NCBI RefSeq assembly: GCF_006539545.1 | Contig: NZ_BJNF01000071.1 | Span: forward strand, 1 to 64,000 | Reading direction: 5' to 3' | DNA: 64,000 nucleotides | From: Nitrobacter winogradskyi | GTDB taxonomy: Bacteria > Pseudomonadota > Alphaproteobacteria > Rhizobiales > Xanthobacteraceae | Shown here: positions 8,982 through 18,618 of the stretch, piece after piece | How the letters are laid out: each line of letters begins with the position of its first letter | Position numbering within the stretch: position 1 is the first letter of the stretch | The notes under the pieces: model-generated | Database searches by the model: none | The model's input: only the letters and a program-made list of their open reading frames with translations | Told to the model about the DNA's origin: nothing | Made by a program: the position numbers and the translations under genes

Positions 8982-9143
8982 TAAAAAAGAAGAAGCGTCC
9001 AAGGAAGCAGCGGCCCTGCCCGGCAGATCGGGTGGGGCCGTTGCGCATCCGGCGGGCGGAGTTCCCGATGAAGCAGCCGTCAACCCATAAGCCTTTGGAT
9101 CTGAACGGCCTTTGCGCCGACCGGAGCTGCTGCTAAAGCCTTG

Positions 9144-9168
9144 CCGCTTCTGATTCAATCAGAAGCGG
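9144..9168. repeat. short hairpin repeat, family C
   Basis: CCGCTTCTGATT followed by an inverted AATCAGAAGCGG gives a near-perfect hairpin. Copies occur at 21073, 29496, 38150 and 50978, often next to family B repeats. Confidence 0.75.
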
Positions 9169-9184
9169 GGCTCTCGGATTCGAT

Positions 9185-9235
9185 TTGACGCGTTTTCTTC
9201 ACGCGAACCGGTAGCCACTTCGCTCGAAAACACCT
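9185..9235. repeat. dispersed palindromic repeat, family B
   Basis: Carries TTGACGCGTTTTCTTCACGC, GAACCGG and CTTCGCTCGAAAAC, the reverse orientation of the copy at 38081. Together with families A and C it fills most of the 550-bp gap between 8847 and 9398. Confidence 0.8.
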
Positions 9236-9290
9236 AGAGCGGCCGCCGGTCAAATGGAATCAGCGCCGCCGCTGCTCCAGTTAATTGATT

Positions 9291-9340
9291 GAGCATCGGA
9301 TTTATCCCGAAACCGGTTCCCACTTTCGGGTCCGATGCTC
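9291..9340. repeat. dispersed palindromic repeat, family A (short form)
   Basis: GAGCATCGGA and TCCGATGCTC pair as outer arms around CCCGAAACCGGTTCCCACTT. The changes in one arm are matched in the other, so pairing is preserved. Confidence 0.8.
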
Positions 9341-9398
9341 TAAGTTGCATGGTTACCGTCAGGTTAAAGGGCGGCAGCATCTGCGGGAAAGGCGACCG

Positions 9399-9953
9399 AT
9401 GTCGGACGCACCGATCATTGGAAGGGGCGTGGCGGAAACGGCGAAGCCGCCGCGGTTGCGCGACGCGCTGTGGCAGGCCCGGATCGAGGCCGCCGATCGC
9501 ACTGGCGTCGTCGTGGATCTGCGCGATGCGGAAGCGGCCCGGCTCGAGATCCTGAACGAGGCGCTGGACCCGCTGTTCGCGCAGGTGCCGGATCAGATCG
9601 ATCTGTTCGATCGGGGTATCAGCAAGGGAGACACCCCGCGTCTGTGGATCGACATTGTCGCCCATGTCGTGATGGGACGCGACAAGCGCCTGTACCGCTT
9701 TGTTCAGGATACCCGGTACGGCCGGATTGTGCTCACGGAATCCCATGACGCGGCCGCGATCGTCAAGGCCGTCACGGACTATGTCGCGCGACGCATGATC
9801 GAGCGTGAGCGTGCGCTGTCGGCGACGCCGCTGTGGGAGCCGGCGGAGACGAGGAAGCCGGGTCGCGGATACCTGACATTCGCGTTCGGATTCATCGCAG
9901 GTGTCGCCGTGCTTTTCGGCTTCGCGCTGCTCGCCGCGCTCAGGACTCCGTGA
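9399..9953 (+). CDS. hypothetical protein with C-terminal membrane anchor
   Basis: A 184-residue protein starting at ATG 9399. The N-terminal 150 residues are soluble and charged, with a block around residues 70-125 (LFDRGISKGDTPRLWIDIVA then HVVMGRDKRLYRFVQDTRYG) that looks like a folded alpha/beta domain. Residues about 158-180 form a single hydrophobic helix (LTFAFGFIAGVAVLFGFALL) close to the C-terminus, suggesting a tail-anchored inner-membrane protein facing the cytoplasm. I do not recognise the family. It stands alone between repeats and a convergent gene. Confidence 0.65.
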   Translation: MSDAPIIGRGVAETAKPPRLRDALWQARIEAADRTGVVVDLRDAEAARLEILNEALDPLFAQVPDQIDLFDRGISKGDTPRLWIDIVAHVVMGRDKRLYRFVQDTRYGRIVLTESHDAAAIVKAVTDYVARRMIERERALSATPLWEPAETRKPGRGYLTFAFGFIAGVAVLFGFALLAALRTP

Positions 9954-9976
9954 GACGGTGAAGGACGCGCTGCCCG

Positions 9977-11125
9977 CTATTTCCCCGGCGGCGATACCCG
10001 CAACAGGCGTCCCGCCTTGCTGTCGGTCAGAAGCCACAGCGCGCCGTCGGGCGCCTGGCGGACGTCGCGGATGCGCTCGTCGAGGTCGTGCAGCAGGCGT
10101 TCCTCGCCGACGACCTCATCGCCCCTGAGCGAAAGGCGCACCAGCATCCGCCCCGAGAGCGCGCCGATGAAAAGGCTGCCTTTCCACGACGGAAACAGCG
10201 TGCCGGTATAGAAAGCCATGCCGGAAGGCGAGATCGACGGCACCCAGTACTTCACCGGCTGCTCCATGCCTTCCCTCGAGGCGCCGGCATGGATCTTCGC
10301 GCCGTTGTAATCGATGCCGTAGCCGATCACCGGCCAGCCATAATTCTTGCCCTTGCCGATGATGTTGACCTCGTCGCCGCCGCGCGGGCCGTGCTCGACC
10401 TCCCAAAGGCCGCCGGTCGCGGGATTGATAGCGAGCCCCTGTTCGTTGCGGTGGCCGTAGCTCCAGATTTCGGGCCTGGCGTCGGCGCGGCCGACGAACG
10501 GATTGTCGGAGGGCGCCGAGCCGTCCGGCGCGATGCGGATCACCTTGCCGAGGTGGTTGGCGAGATTCTGCGCTTCGTCACGATGACTGAAATGATCGCC
10601 GAGCGTTACGAACAGGTTGCCGTCGTCAGCTTGCGCGATGCGGCAGCCATAGTGATTGCCTGACGATAGCGGGCCTTCCTGCCGGAAGATGATCCCGACG
10701 TCCTGAAGACGATCCTCACCCAACCGGGCGCGTGCGACGGCGGTTCGTCCGCCGCCGTCCACCCGCTCCGCGAAGCAGAAATAGAGGGTCTTGTTGTCCG
10801 TGAACGACTTGTCCAGCACAACGTCGAGCAGGCCGCCCTGACCAGAGGCCCAAACGCCCGGCACGTTCTTGAGCGGCGGCGACAGATCACCGTCGCGGCT
10901 GACGATACGAAGGCGTCCGGGCCGTTCCGTGACCAGTATCCGCCCGTCCGGCAGCAAGGCGAGCCCCCAGGGATGGACGAGGCCGCTGGCGACCGTCGAG
11001 ACCTCTATTGGTCCGGCTGAAGACCGGAACGACCTGCTTTCGCTGCGCGCGCCGGTGGTGAAGAAAGCCGAGAGAATCGTGGCCGCGCTCAGGATGGCCG
11101 TAGCCCGCGTGAGGGGTGTTTTCAT
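9977..11125 (-). CDS. PQQ-dependent sugar/aldose dehydrogenase (YliI/Asd-like), periplasmic
   Basis: A 382-residue secreted protein with a signal peptide of about 27 residues ending in GARS. The mature part is a six-bladed beta propeller of the soluble glucose/aldose dehydrogenase family: LVHPWGLALLPDGRILVTER opens it, the catalytic His region reads GNHYGCRI, and GHRNEQGLA and EVEHGPRGGDEVN follow. Such enzymes oxidise aldose sugars with PQQ in the periplasm. No PQQ synthesis genes are in the window. It converges with the gene ending at 9953. Confidence 0.87.
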   Translation of the reverse strand: MKTPLTRATAILSAATILSAFFTTGARSESRSFRSSAGPIEVSTVASGLVHPWGLALLPDGRILVTERPGRLRIVSRDGDLSPPLKNVPGVWASGQGGLLDVVLDKSFTDNKTLYFCFAERVDGGGRTAVARARLGEDRLQDVGIIFRQEGPLSSGNHYGCRIAQADDGNLFVTLGDHFSHRDEAQNLANHLGKVIRIAPDGSAPSDNPFVGRADARPEIWSYGHRNEQGLAINPATGGLWEVEHGPRGGDEVNIIGKGKNYGWPVIGYGIDYNGAKIHAGASREGMEQPVKYWVPSISPSGMAFYTGTLFPSWKGSLFIGALSGRMLVRLSLRGDEVVGEERLLHDLDERIRDVRQAPDGALWLLTDSKAGRLLRVSPPGK

Positions 11126-11249
11126 CGGCCGCTCCTGGCAATCAGCGATGGTTCACATGCACAGAGTCCCACGACAGAGATCGGATTCCCAAGACATGGG
11201 GTAGCCGCACCAATTCGCGAGGGGGTCGACGTAAACTGCAAGGAATGGT

Positions 11250-11429
11250 TCAGGTTCCGATTGGCATGGCCATCGCGACCTTGATCGACATCATTGCGAA
11301 GGCGACGGAAAGGAAGACCGCAAAAGCGGCGATGGCCAGTGAAGCCGCAACCGCGTTGATCAGGCGCGCGGACGCAACGGGCGCGAAGCGCCCTCCAAAC
11401 CATCCGCTCGAACCCGGCGATCGCCTCAT
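11250..11429 (-). CDS. small single-span membrane protein
   Basis: A 59-residue open frame with ATG preceded by GGAG at 8 bases. After a basic, Gly-rich start (MRRSPGSSGWFGGRFAP) it has one hydrophobic helix of about 24 residues (residues 24-47) and a short tail ending PIGT. Composition and the ribosome binding site support a real small inner-membrane protein. It is unrelated to anything I recognise and lies between two longer genes on the same strand. Confidence 0.5.
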   Translation of the reverse strand: MRRSPGSSGWFGGRFAPVASARLINAVAASLAIAAFAVFLSVAFAMMSIKVAMAMPIGT

Positions 11430-11607
11430 AGTCGGATCTCCACAAGCATGCGCGAATCACCCCGCCCTCGACCATCTTTCACCAGTCGCGGGCAGGATTG
11501 GGGCGAGCCGCGTGAGGAGAAGCGGTTCCTGCACCTGCCATCCCGCATCTGCCATCTCGCATCTGCCATGTCGAAGCTGGTTGCTGGATTGATGCCGGCC
11601 GCGCGGA

Positions 11608-12258
11608 TCAGGCTCTTGTGATTCCGACCGCGGCGTTGCCTGAAGAAGCCGTGTTGCCGTCCATGGCCACAAAGCCGGGCTGCTGTTCGATCCGCCGCAA
11701 CCAGGCGCGAACCGACGGGAACGTGGTGAGGTCGAAATCGCATTGGTCGGCGAGGTGGGTGTAGGCATAAAGCGCGATGTCGGCGATGGTCAGCTGGCCG
11801 GCGGCGAAAAAGTCATGGGTTCTGAGATGATTCTCCATGACCTGGAGGGCCGCATAGCCCCGCTCCATCCAGTCGTCCAGCGCGTGAGTCTGTAGATCAC
11901 GCCCCCCTTTGACCAGCGACAGCCAGAAATACGCCGCGCCGATATTGGGCTCCAGCGCGTGCTGTTCGAAGAACATCCACTGCAGGGCTTCGGCGCGCTC
12001 GATCGGTGAATCCGGCGCCAGCCCGGTTCCGATCGCGACATACCACAGGATCGCGTTGGACTCCGCGAGGTAACGCCCCTCCGCGACCTCCAGCAACGGC
12101 ACCTGTCCGCTCGGGTTCTTCGCCAGAAAATCCGGCGTGCGGCTTTCGCCACGCAGGATGTCGATTTCGATGGCATGATAAGGCACGTCGAGGACAGTCA
12201 GCGCGAGGCGAACCTTGTAGCTGTTTCCCGAGCGCTGCATCGAATAAAGCTTGTACAT
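11608..12258 (-). CDS. glutathione S-transferase family protein
   Basis: A 216-residue cytoplasmic protein with both GST domains. The N-terminal thioredoxin-like half (MYKLYSMQRSGNSYKVRLAL) has the usual Ser for glutathione thiol activation, GQVPLLE with the cis-Pro, and the ESNAI glutathione-binding loop. The helical C-terminal half has the N-capping motif LTIADIALYAY. The start at 12258 is chosen from the family N-terminus, though the open frame runs to 12387. The likely role is conjugation or reduction with glutathione; the substrate is unknown. Confidence 0.88.
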   Translation of the reverse strand: MYKLYSMQRSGNSYKVRLALTVLDVPYHAIEIDILRGESRTPDFLAKNPSGQVPLLEVAEGRYLAESNAILWYVAIGTGLAPDSPIERAEALQWMFFEQHALEPNIGAAYFWLSLVKGGRDLQTHALDDWMERGYAALQVMENHLRTHDFFAAGQLTIADIALYAYTHLADQCDFDLTTFPSVRAWLRRIEQQPGFVAMDGNTASSGNAAVGITRA

Positions 12259-12688
12259 TCGCGTGGCCCCGATGTCGCGCGGTGAGGCTGCCGACTTCGC
12301 ATCTGATAATTTCCGCATCCGACAATGAGGATGGCATCGAACCGACGCAAGACCCTCGACTCTGAAACATATTGAGGGGGACGACAAGCCGCGCGGCGCG
12401 AAGAGCCGGGAATTGCCGGTATCCGGGGTTTTTTAGAAAGTTCATTCGCCATGAAAGTGATCGCGGGTCCCCGGGGTCATCAGGTGGTGTGATTCGGGAA
12501 CGGGGCGAGGCCAATAATTCCCATCCGAGCGAAAGACTCCGGGTGCCCCCGCTCAATTTTCCCTGAAACGGCATTGCCGCCGAAACCCCCGCCCGCAAGC
12601 TTCTTGCGGCGCAACGTGACGCACACTAATGTGCCGCGATCCCAATCAATGAGGTAGCGTGGAAGGGGTGACCGGCCACGCTTGCTAG

Positions 12689-13900
<1,212 letters not shown>

Positions 13901-14136
13901 TCGCCTGTGAAGATTTCGTGCGATGGGTCGACGCCCGCGCAGGCCTTCGGCGTTCGCGGCAAGCTACGCCCTGCACCCGGTCTCGAAAGGTTTTGTCAGG
14001 ATGTTCATCTAAGGTTTAGCAAGGTGCTGGCATGTTGAGGTATTGAGTGTGGCGTTCGCCTTGTTTTGGACACGCCGGTTCCATCAATGTCCCAAGCCTT
14101 TACAGATTCCCAACCGATTCCAAGCGGAGATCATTC

Positions 14137-14673
14137 ATGAACTTCCCAAAACTTCTCGCTGCGGCCGCCGTGACCCTCGTCGCGTCGGTTGCGGGCGCCC
14201 AGGCCCAGTATCAACATCATGGGGTTCAGGCCGGCGTCCTCGAATGCGAAGGCGGCCAGCATGTAGGCTATATCGTTGGTTCGACAACGGAACTTCAGTG
14301 CATCTTCCGTAGCAGCACCGGAGCGCCGCCTGAACCGTACATCGCGCGCATCCAGCGCTTTGGCCTTGATCTTGGCGTCACTCAGCAGACCGGCCTCGCA
14401 TGGATAGTCCATGCGCCGGGCGGCCGGCTGGGCCGCGGTGCGTTGGCTGGCCATTTCGGCGGAGTCGGAGCGAACGCGACGGTCGGCGTCGGGATCGGTG
14501 CGAACCTGCTGGTCGGCGGTTCCGGCAATTCGATCTCGCTGCAGCCGCTGAGCCTGCAGGGCCAGACCGGCTTCAGCGCGGCGGCTGGCGTGGTCGATGT
14601 CGATCTGCGTCCGGCGGATGTGCGTGTGAAGCCTCGGAAGAAGCGGCATCGTCATCACCGTCACCATCGCTGA
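14137..14673 (+). CDS. DUF992 secreted protein
   Basis: A 178-residue exported protein. Residues 1-23 are a signal peptide ending AQAQ. The mature domain begins GVQAGVLECEGG and contains the paired cysteines and the Gly-rich repeats (GVGANATVGVGIGANLLVGG) typical of DUF992, a family restricted largely to Rhizobiales and thought to be periplasmic or cell-surface. The last 13 residues are almost all Arg, Lys and His (KKRHRHHRHHR), which could bind metal or anionic polymers. A strong terminator follows after 10 bases. Confidence 0.8.
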   Translation: MNFPKLLAAAAVTLVASVAGAQAQYQHHGVQAGVLECEGGQHVGYIVGSTTELQCIFRSSTGAPPEPYIARIQRFGLDLGVTQQTGLAWIVHAPGGRLGRGALAGHFGGVGANATVGVGIGANLLVGGSGNSISLQPLSLQGQTGFSAAAGVVDVDLRPADVRVKPRKKRHRHHRHHR

Positions 14674-14683
14674 TCAGACGACT

Positions 14684-14715
14684 GAAGAGGCCCGCGAAAG
14701 CGGGCCTCTTCTTTT
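14684..14715 (+). terminator. rho-independent terminator of the DUF992 gene
   Basis: GAAGAGGCCCGC and GCGGGCCTCTTC form a perfect 12-bp stem around a GAAA tetraloop, followed by TTTT. Confidence 0.9.
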
Positions 14716-14913
14716 CATCTCTTTGTCATCGCAACTGAACGCTTTCTCGCATCATCCCGCCGCTAACGATCCTTCCGGGTCACTTCAAGCGTACGGCGCG
14801 GCGCGCGTGTCCGACCTTCCGACGCGTTTTCACGCTTGCCAAATTCCGCCCGCGGGTGGAGCATCGCTATTGCCGACCCAATCATGGGCCGACTTCCAGA
14901 CCAGGAGGCGGCA

Positions 14914-16989
14914 ATGGGACAAGACCTCAGAAGTTCTCATGGGGGTTCTCAAGGCACTCAAGCGTCGGGTCCCCGGTGCATCGCGCTGGTGGGCCCGTTC
15001 CAGAGCGGTAAGACCACGCTTCTCGAAGCCATCCTTGCCCGAACGGGCGCGATTCCCAAAGCAGGCAGCGTCGATCAGGCAACCAGCGTCGGTGACGCCA
15101 GCGCCGAGGCTCGCCAGCACAGAATGGGGGTCGCCCTCACGCCGGCCACCACCTGCTTCATGGATGAAAACTACACTTTTATTGACTGTCCGGGATCGAT
15201 CGAATTCGCGCACGACATGCGTGCGGCGATTCCCGCGGTCGATGCGGCGGTGGTGGTGTGCGAGGCGGATGAGCGCAAGCTGCCGCAGCTACAGATCATC
15301 CTTCGCGAACTCGAAGATTTGAATATTCCCCGCTTCCTGTTCCTCAACAAGATCGACAAGGCGAATAAGGGCGTTCGCGAAACCTTGGCGACGTTGCAGC
15401 AGGCGTCGCGAACTCCGCTGCTGCTGCGGCAGATTCCGATCTGGAACGGCGATTCGATCGCGGGATTTGTCGATCTCGCGCTGGAACGCGCCTTCGTCTA
15501 TCGCGAGCACGCGGCCTCCGAGGTCGTCCAGCTCGACGGCGGCGATCTTGACCGCGAGAAGGACGCGCGGTTCTCGATGCTGGAGAAACTCGCCGATCAC
15601 GACGACGCGCTGATGGAGCAGCTGCTCGAGGATATTGCGCCGAAGCGGGATGCGGTGTTCGACGACCTCGCTCGCGAGCTGCGGGAAGGCCAGATCTGCC
15701 CTGTGTTGCTCGGCTCGGCCGCGCGCGAAAATGGCGTGATGCGGCTGATGAAAGCGCTGCGTCACGAAGCTCCCGGCATCGGCGCGACCGTGAAGCGCAT
15801 GGGCGTGGCTGGCAGCAACGAGGCGTTGGCCTGCGTGTTCAAGACCGTGCACCTCCAGCATGGCGGCAAGCTGTCGCTGGCGCGAGTGCTCACCGGACGT
15901 TTCGACGATGGCGCGGCGGTGCAGGCGTCCTCGGGCGAAGCAGGAAAGATATCCGGCATTCTCGCTGCAACCGGCGCGCAGGAGACCAAGCGCGCATCCG
16001 CTGGCGCGGGCGAGGTCGTGGCGTTGGGCAAGCTCGAAGCCGTCAGGACCGGCGATACGCTGACCACCGCTCGGGCCGCGCCGCCCTCGCTGGTCAGCAT
16101 CGTGCCGTCCCCACCCGTGCTTGCGATGGCGCTTGCCGCGGGCGACCGCAAGGATGACGTCAAGCTCGGGCAGGCCTTGATCAAGCTCAACGAGGAGGAT
16201 CCCTCGCTCGCCGTCGTTCACAACCCGCAGACCCACGACACCGTGCTGTGGGGGCAAGGCGAGATGCATTTGCGTGTCGCGCTGGAACGGCTGCGCGATC
16301 GCTTCGGCGTCAATGTTTCGTCGCATCCGCCCGCGATCGGCTACCAGGAAGCGATCCGCAAGCCTGTCGCCCAGCGCGGACGCCATAAGAAGCAGTCGGG
16401 GGGGCACGGCCAGTTCGGCGACGTGGTGCTGGAGATTCAACCGCTGTCGCGCGGCGCGGGCTTCGTCTTTATCGACAGGATCGTGGGCGGTGCGGTGCCG
16501 CGCAATTATATCGGCGCGGTCGAGGACGGCGTGGTGGACGGGCTCGCGCGCGGTCCCCTGGGCTTTCCCGTGACCGATGTGCAGGTGACGCTGACCGACG
16601 GCTCCTATCACAGCGTCGACTCCTCGGATCAGGCGTTCCGCACCGCCGCCCGCATCGGGATCGCCGAGGCATTGCCGAAATGCCAGCCGGTGCTGCTGGA
16701 GCCCATTGATGTGGTCGAGATCGTCTGCCCGAGTGAGGCGACCGCGAAGGTCAACGCGATCCTGTCGGCCCGCCGCGGCCAGATTCTTGGCTTCGACAGT
16801 CGCGAGGGCTGGCCGGGCTGGGACTGCGTGCGGGCGACGATGCCGGAAGCCGAGATTGGCGATCTCATCATCGAGCTGAGGTCGGCGACGGCGGGAGCAG
16901 GCAGTTTTACCCGGCAGTTCGACCGCATGGCCGAAGTCACCGGGCGGACAGCGGACCAGATCATCGCTTCGCGTCGGGTGGCGGCTTAG
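14914..16989 (+). CDS. elongation factor G paralogue with altered GTPase motifs
   Basis: A 691-residue protein with the five-domain EF-G layout, including the domain IV/V region near the C-terminus. AGGAGG lies just before ATG 14914. The GTP-binding motifs depart from translational EF-G: the P-loop is GPFQSGKT (27-34) instead of AHIDAGKT, the switch I block lacks RGITI, and switch II is DCPGS (91-95) where EF-G has DTPGH, so the catalytic His is replaced by Ser. G4 is intact (NKID, 145-148). These EF-G-like paralogues are separate from fusA; their role is not settled, with ribosome recycling or stress translation as guesses. It is not in a ribosomal-protein operon, as fusA normally is. Confidence 0.82.
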   Translation: MGQDLRSSHGGSQGTQASGPRCIALVGPFQSGKTTLLEAILARTGAIPKAGSVDQATSVGDASAEARQHRMGVALTPATTCFMDENYTFIDCPGSIEFAHDMRAAIPAVDAAVVVCEADERKLPQLQIILRELEDLNIPRFLFLNKIDKANKGVRETLATLQQASRTPLLLRQIPIWNGDSIAGFVDLALERAFVYREHAASEVVQLDGGDLDREKDARFSMLEKLADHDDALMEQLLEDIAPKRDAVFDDLARELREGQICPVLLGSAARENGVMRLMKALRHEAPGIGATVKRMGVAGSNEALACVFKTVHLQHGGKLSLARVLTGRFDDGAAVQASSGEAGKISGILAATGAQETKRASAGAGEVVALGKLEAVRTGDTLTTARAAPPSLVSIVPSPPVLAMALAAGDRKDDVKLGQALIKLNEEDPSLAVVHNPQTHDTVLWGQGEMHLRVALERLRDRFGVNVSSHPPAIGYQEAIRKPVAQRGRHKKQSGGHGQFGDVVLEIQPLSRGAGFVFIDRIVGGAVPRNYIGAVEDGVVDGLARGPLGFPVTDVQVTLTDGSYHSVDSSDQAFRTAARIGIAEALPKCQPVLLEPIDVVEIVCPSEATAKVNAILSARRGQILGFDSREGWPGWDCVRATMPEAEIGDLIIELRSATAGAGSFTRQFDRMAEVTGRTADQIIASRRVAA

Positions 16990-16990
16990 A

Positions 16991-17055
16991 GAGCAAGATC
17001 CCGACCCGAAGGGCCGCGCCAGCGCAAAGTGGAAACCGGTTTTCGGATAAGATCG
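16991..17055. repeat. dispersed palindromic repeat, family A (truncated arm)
   Basis: Reads GAGCAAGATCCCGACCCGAA, CAAAGTGGAAACCGGTTTTC and GATAAGATC. It is the copy at 8913 in opposite orientation with one outer arm partly lost, starting right after the EF-G-like stop codon. Confidence 0.75.
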
Positions 17056-17193
17056 CAGCCCGCGCCGTGAGCGCGGGCGGGAGTTTTGCATGTTGCAGTG
17101 CGGCCGGTGGCGGCATTGACAGGCGGCGCGGCTTGAATGATTCCATCCCGGCGGGCCGCCCTGATGGTCGGGCGCGTCACGCGACGGGATCCC

Positions 17194-18033
17194 ATGATGA
17201 CAGCCGAGACAACAGGCCGGGCCGCCTGCCTGATCGGATGGCCCGCGGCGCATTCGCGCTCGCCGCTGATCCATCACTATTGGCTGCGCTTGCACGGAAT
17301 AACGGGGGGCTACAGCATCGAGGCGATTCCGCCCGAAGGATTCGCCGAATTCGTCATGCATCTTTCGACGCACGGCTTCGCGGGCGCCAATGTCACGATC
17401 CCGCACAAGGAGCGGGCGCTGCAGCTCACGGAGCCGGATGAGCGCGCGAAAGCCGTCGGCGCCGCCAACACGCTCTATTATGATGGCGCCATTCTGCGGT
17501 CCACCAATACCGACGTCGAGGGTTTTATCAGTAATCTGGACGTCGCGGCGCCGGGCTGGGATCGCACCGGGGACGCGCTGGTGCTGGGCGCCGGCGGGGC
17601 GTCGCGGGCCGTGGTGTTCGGCCTGGTCGAGCGTGGCATCAGGCGTATCCATCTCGCCAACCGCACGATGGAAAGGGCGCGGGTGCTCGCGGACCGATTC
17701 GGGGCGAGGGTTATTCCGGCGGCCTGGAACACGCTTAGCGACCTGCTGCCGCGCACCGGTCTGCTCGTCAATACCACCTCGCTCGGCATGAACGGGCAGC
17801 CGCCCCTGGACATTGATCTGGCGCTGTTGCCGCGGGATGCGGTGGTCGCCGATCTGGTCTATGTTCCCCTGGAAACGCCATTGCTGTCCGCGGCGCGGGC
17901 GCGAGGCCTCAGGACCGCGGACGGCCTCGGAATGCTGTTGCATCAGGCGGTGCGCGGGTTCGAACTGTGGTTTGGCCTTCGTCCCGCGGTGACACAGGAA
18001 CTGCGCGCGCTGGTCGAAGCCGATCTTCTATAG
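17194..18033 (+). CDS. aroE: shikimate dehydrogenase
   Basis: Reduces 3-dehydroshikimate to shikimate with NADPH in aromatic amino acid synthesis. The 279-residue protein has the substrate motif SRSPLIHHYW, the catalytic Lys in NVTIPHKE, the NTDVEGF block, the nucleotide motif LGAGGASRAV and the closing GLGMLLHQAVRGFELW. I start at the ATG pair at 17194; the open frame goes back to 17137. In many relatives aroE lies near dnaQ, coaE or maf, none of which is seen here. Confidence 0.93.
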   Translation: MMTAETTGRAACLIGWPAAHSRSPLIHHYWLRLHGITGGYSIEAIPPEGFAEFVMHLSTHGFAGANVTIPHKERALQLTEPDERAKAVGAANTLYYDGAILRSTNTDVEGFISNLDVAAPGWDRTGDALVLGAGGASRAVVFGLVERGIRRIHLANRTMERARVLADRFGARVIPAAWNTLSDLLPRTGLLVNTTSLGMNGQPPLDIDLALLPRDAVVADLVYVPLETPLLSAARARGLRTADGLGMLLHQAVRGFELWFGLRPAVTQELRALVEADLL

Positions 18034-18114
18034 CGTTTTCGAGCGAAGCATGTCCTCGGGCCTGACCCCGGGGATGGATGACTGACCTGTTCGCGTGAAG
18101 AACAAGGCGTCAGA
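18031..18114. repeat. dispersed palindromic repeat, family B (with insertion)
   Basis: TAGCGTTTTCGAGCGAAG at the aroE stop and CTGTTCGCGTGAAGAACAAG at 18089 are the two halves of family B, separated by about 35 extra bases. It is followed by a decayed family C hairpin. Confidence 0.65.
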
Positions 18115-18300
18115 ACAGCAATCCGGAGCTTTTCCCCTGATTCGATCAGAAGTGAAAATGTTCCAGCATCTCATCCCGTGACTTGAGGCGTCCTCAATTT
18201 TTAATCATTCCAGCAAAATTCAATCAATGCTCTGTGTCTTGACCCCTACGAGAGGTTGATCCACTGGATAGAGGCGTCACCCCTTCAATCAGCGAGCATC

Positions 18301-18618
18301 ATGTCAGATCCCGGTACCCGAACCCTTGAAGCCAACCAGACTACGCCGCTCGGCCTCGCGCGTCGCGGCTTTTGCGGCCGGGTCAGCGCCATCATGGTCG
18401 GCGGCGACCACCTTGGCGTGTCGGCGAACGAGATCGAACGGCGTCTTCTCGAATTCGGCATCGTCGAGGGCGCGTCGGTTCAGATCCTGCACGAAGGGCC
18501 GGTTGGCCGGGATCCGATCGCGGTCCGGGTCAACGGCACGACGATCGCGTTGCGTCGGCGGGAAGCGATGGCGATCATGGTCGGCGATCATGATCAGGCC
18601 GCGAAAACCGCCACATGA
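18301..18618 (+). CDS. feoA: ferrous iron transport protein A
   Basis: A 105-residue cytoplasmic SH3-like protein that assists the FeoB ferrous iron permease. The FeoA domain starts after a 35-residue N-terminal stretch and runs through ERRLLEFGIVEGASVQILHE, GPVGRDPIAVRVNGTTIALR and REAMAIMV, which is the standard FeoA order. It overlaps feoB by 4 bases (ATGA), indicating translational coupling. No obvious Fur or Irr site is evident by eye upstream. Confidence 0.9.
   Translation: MSDPGTRTLEANQTTPLGLARRGFCGRVSAIMVGGDHLGVSANEIERRLLEFGIVEGASVQILHEGPVGRDPIAVRVNGTTIALRRREAMAIMVGDHDQAAKTAT

Noticed and set aside
15289-17943. Minus-strand open frame of 884 codons across the EF-G-like and aroE genes
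   Set aside because: It runs antisense through two recognised genes and a family A repeat, as expected from high GC at third positions.
18180-18300. Fur/Irr-type iron operator before feoA
   Set aside because: The region is AT-rich with suggestive stretches, but none fits an ICE, IRO or Fur box well enough to report.
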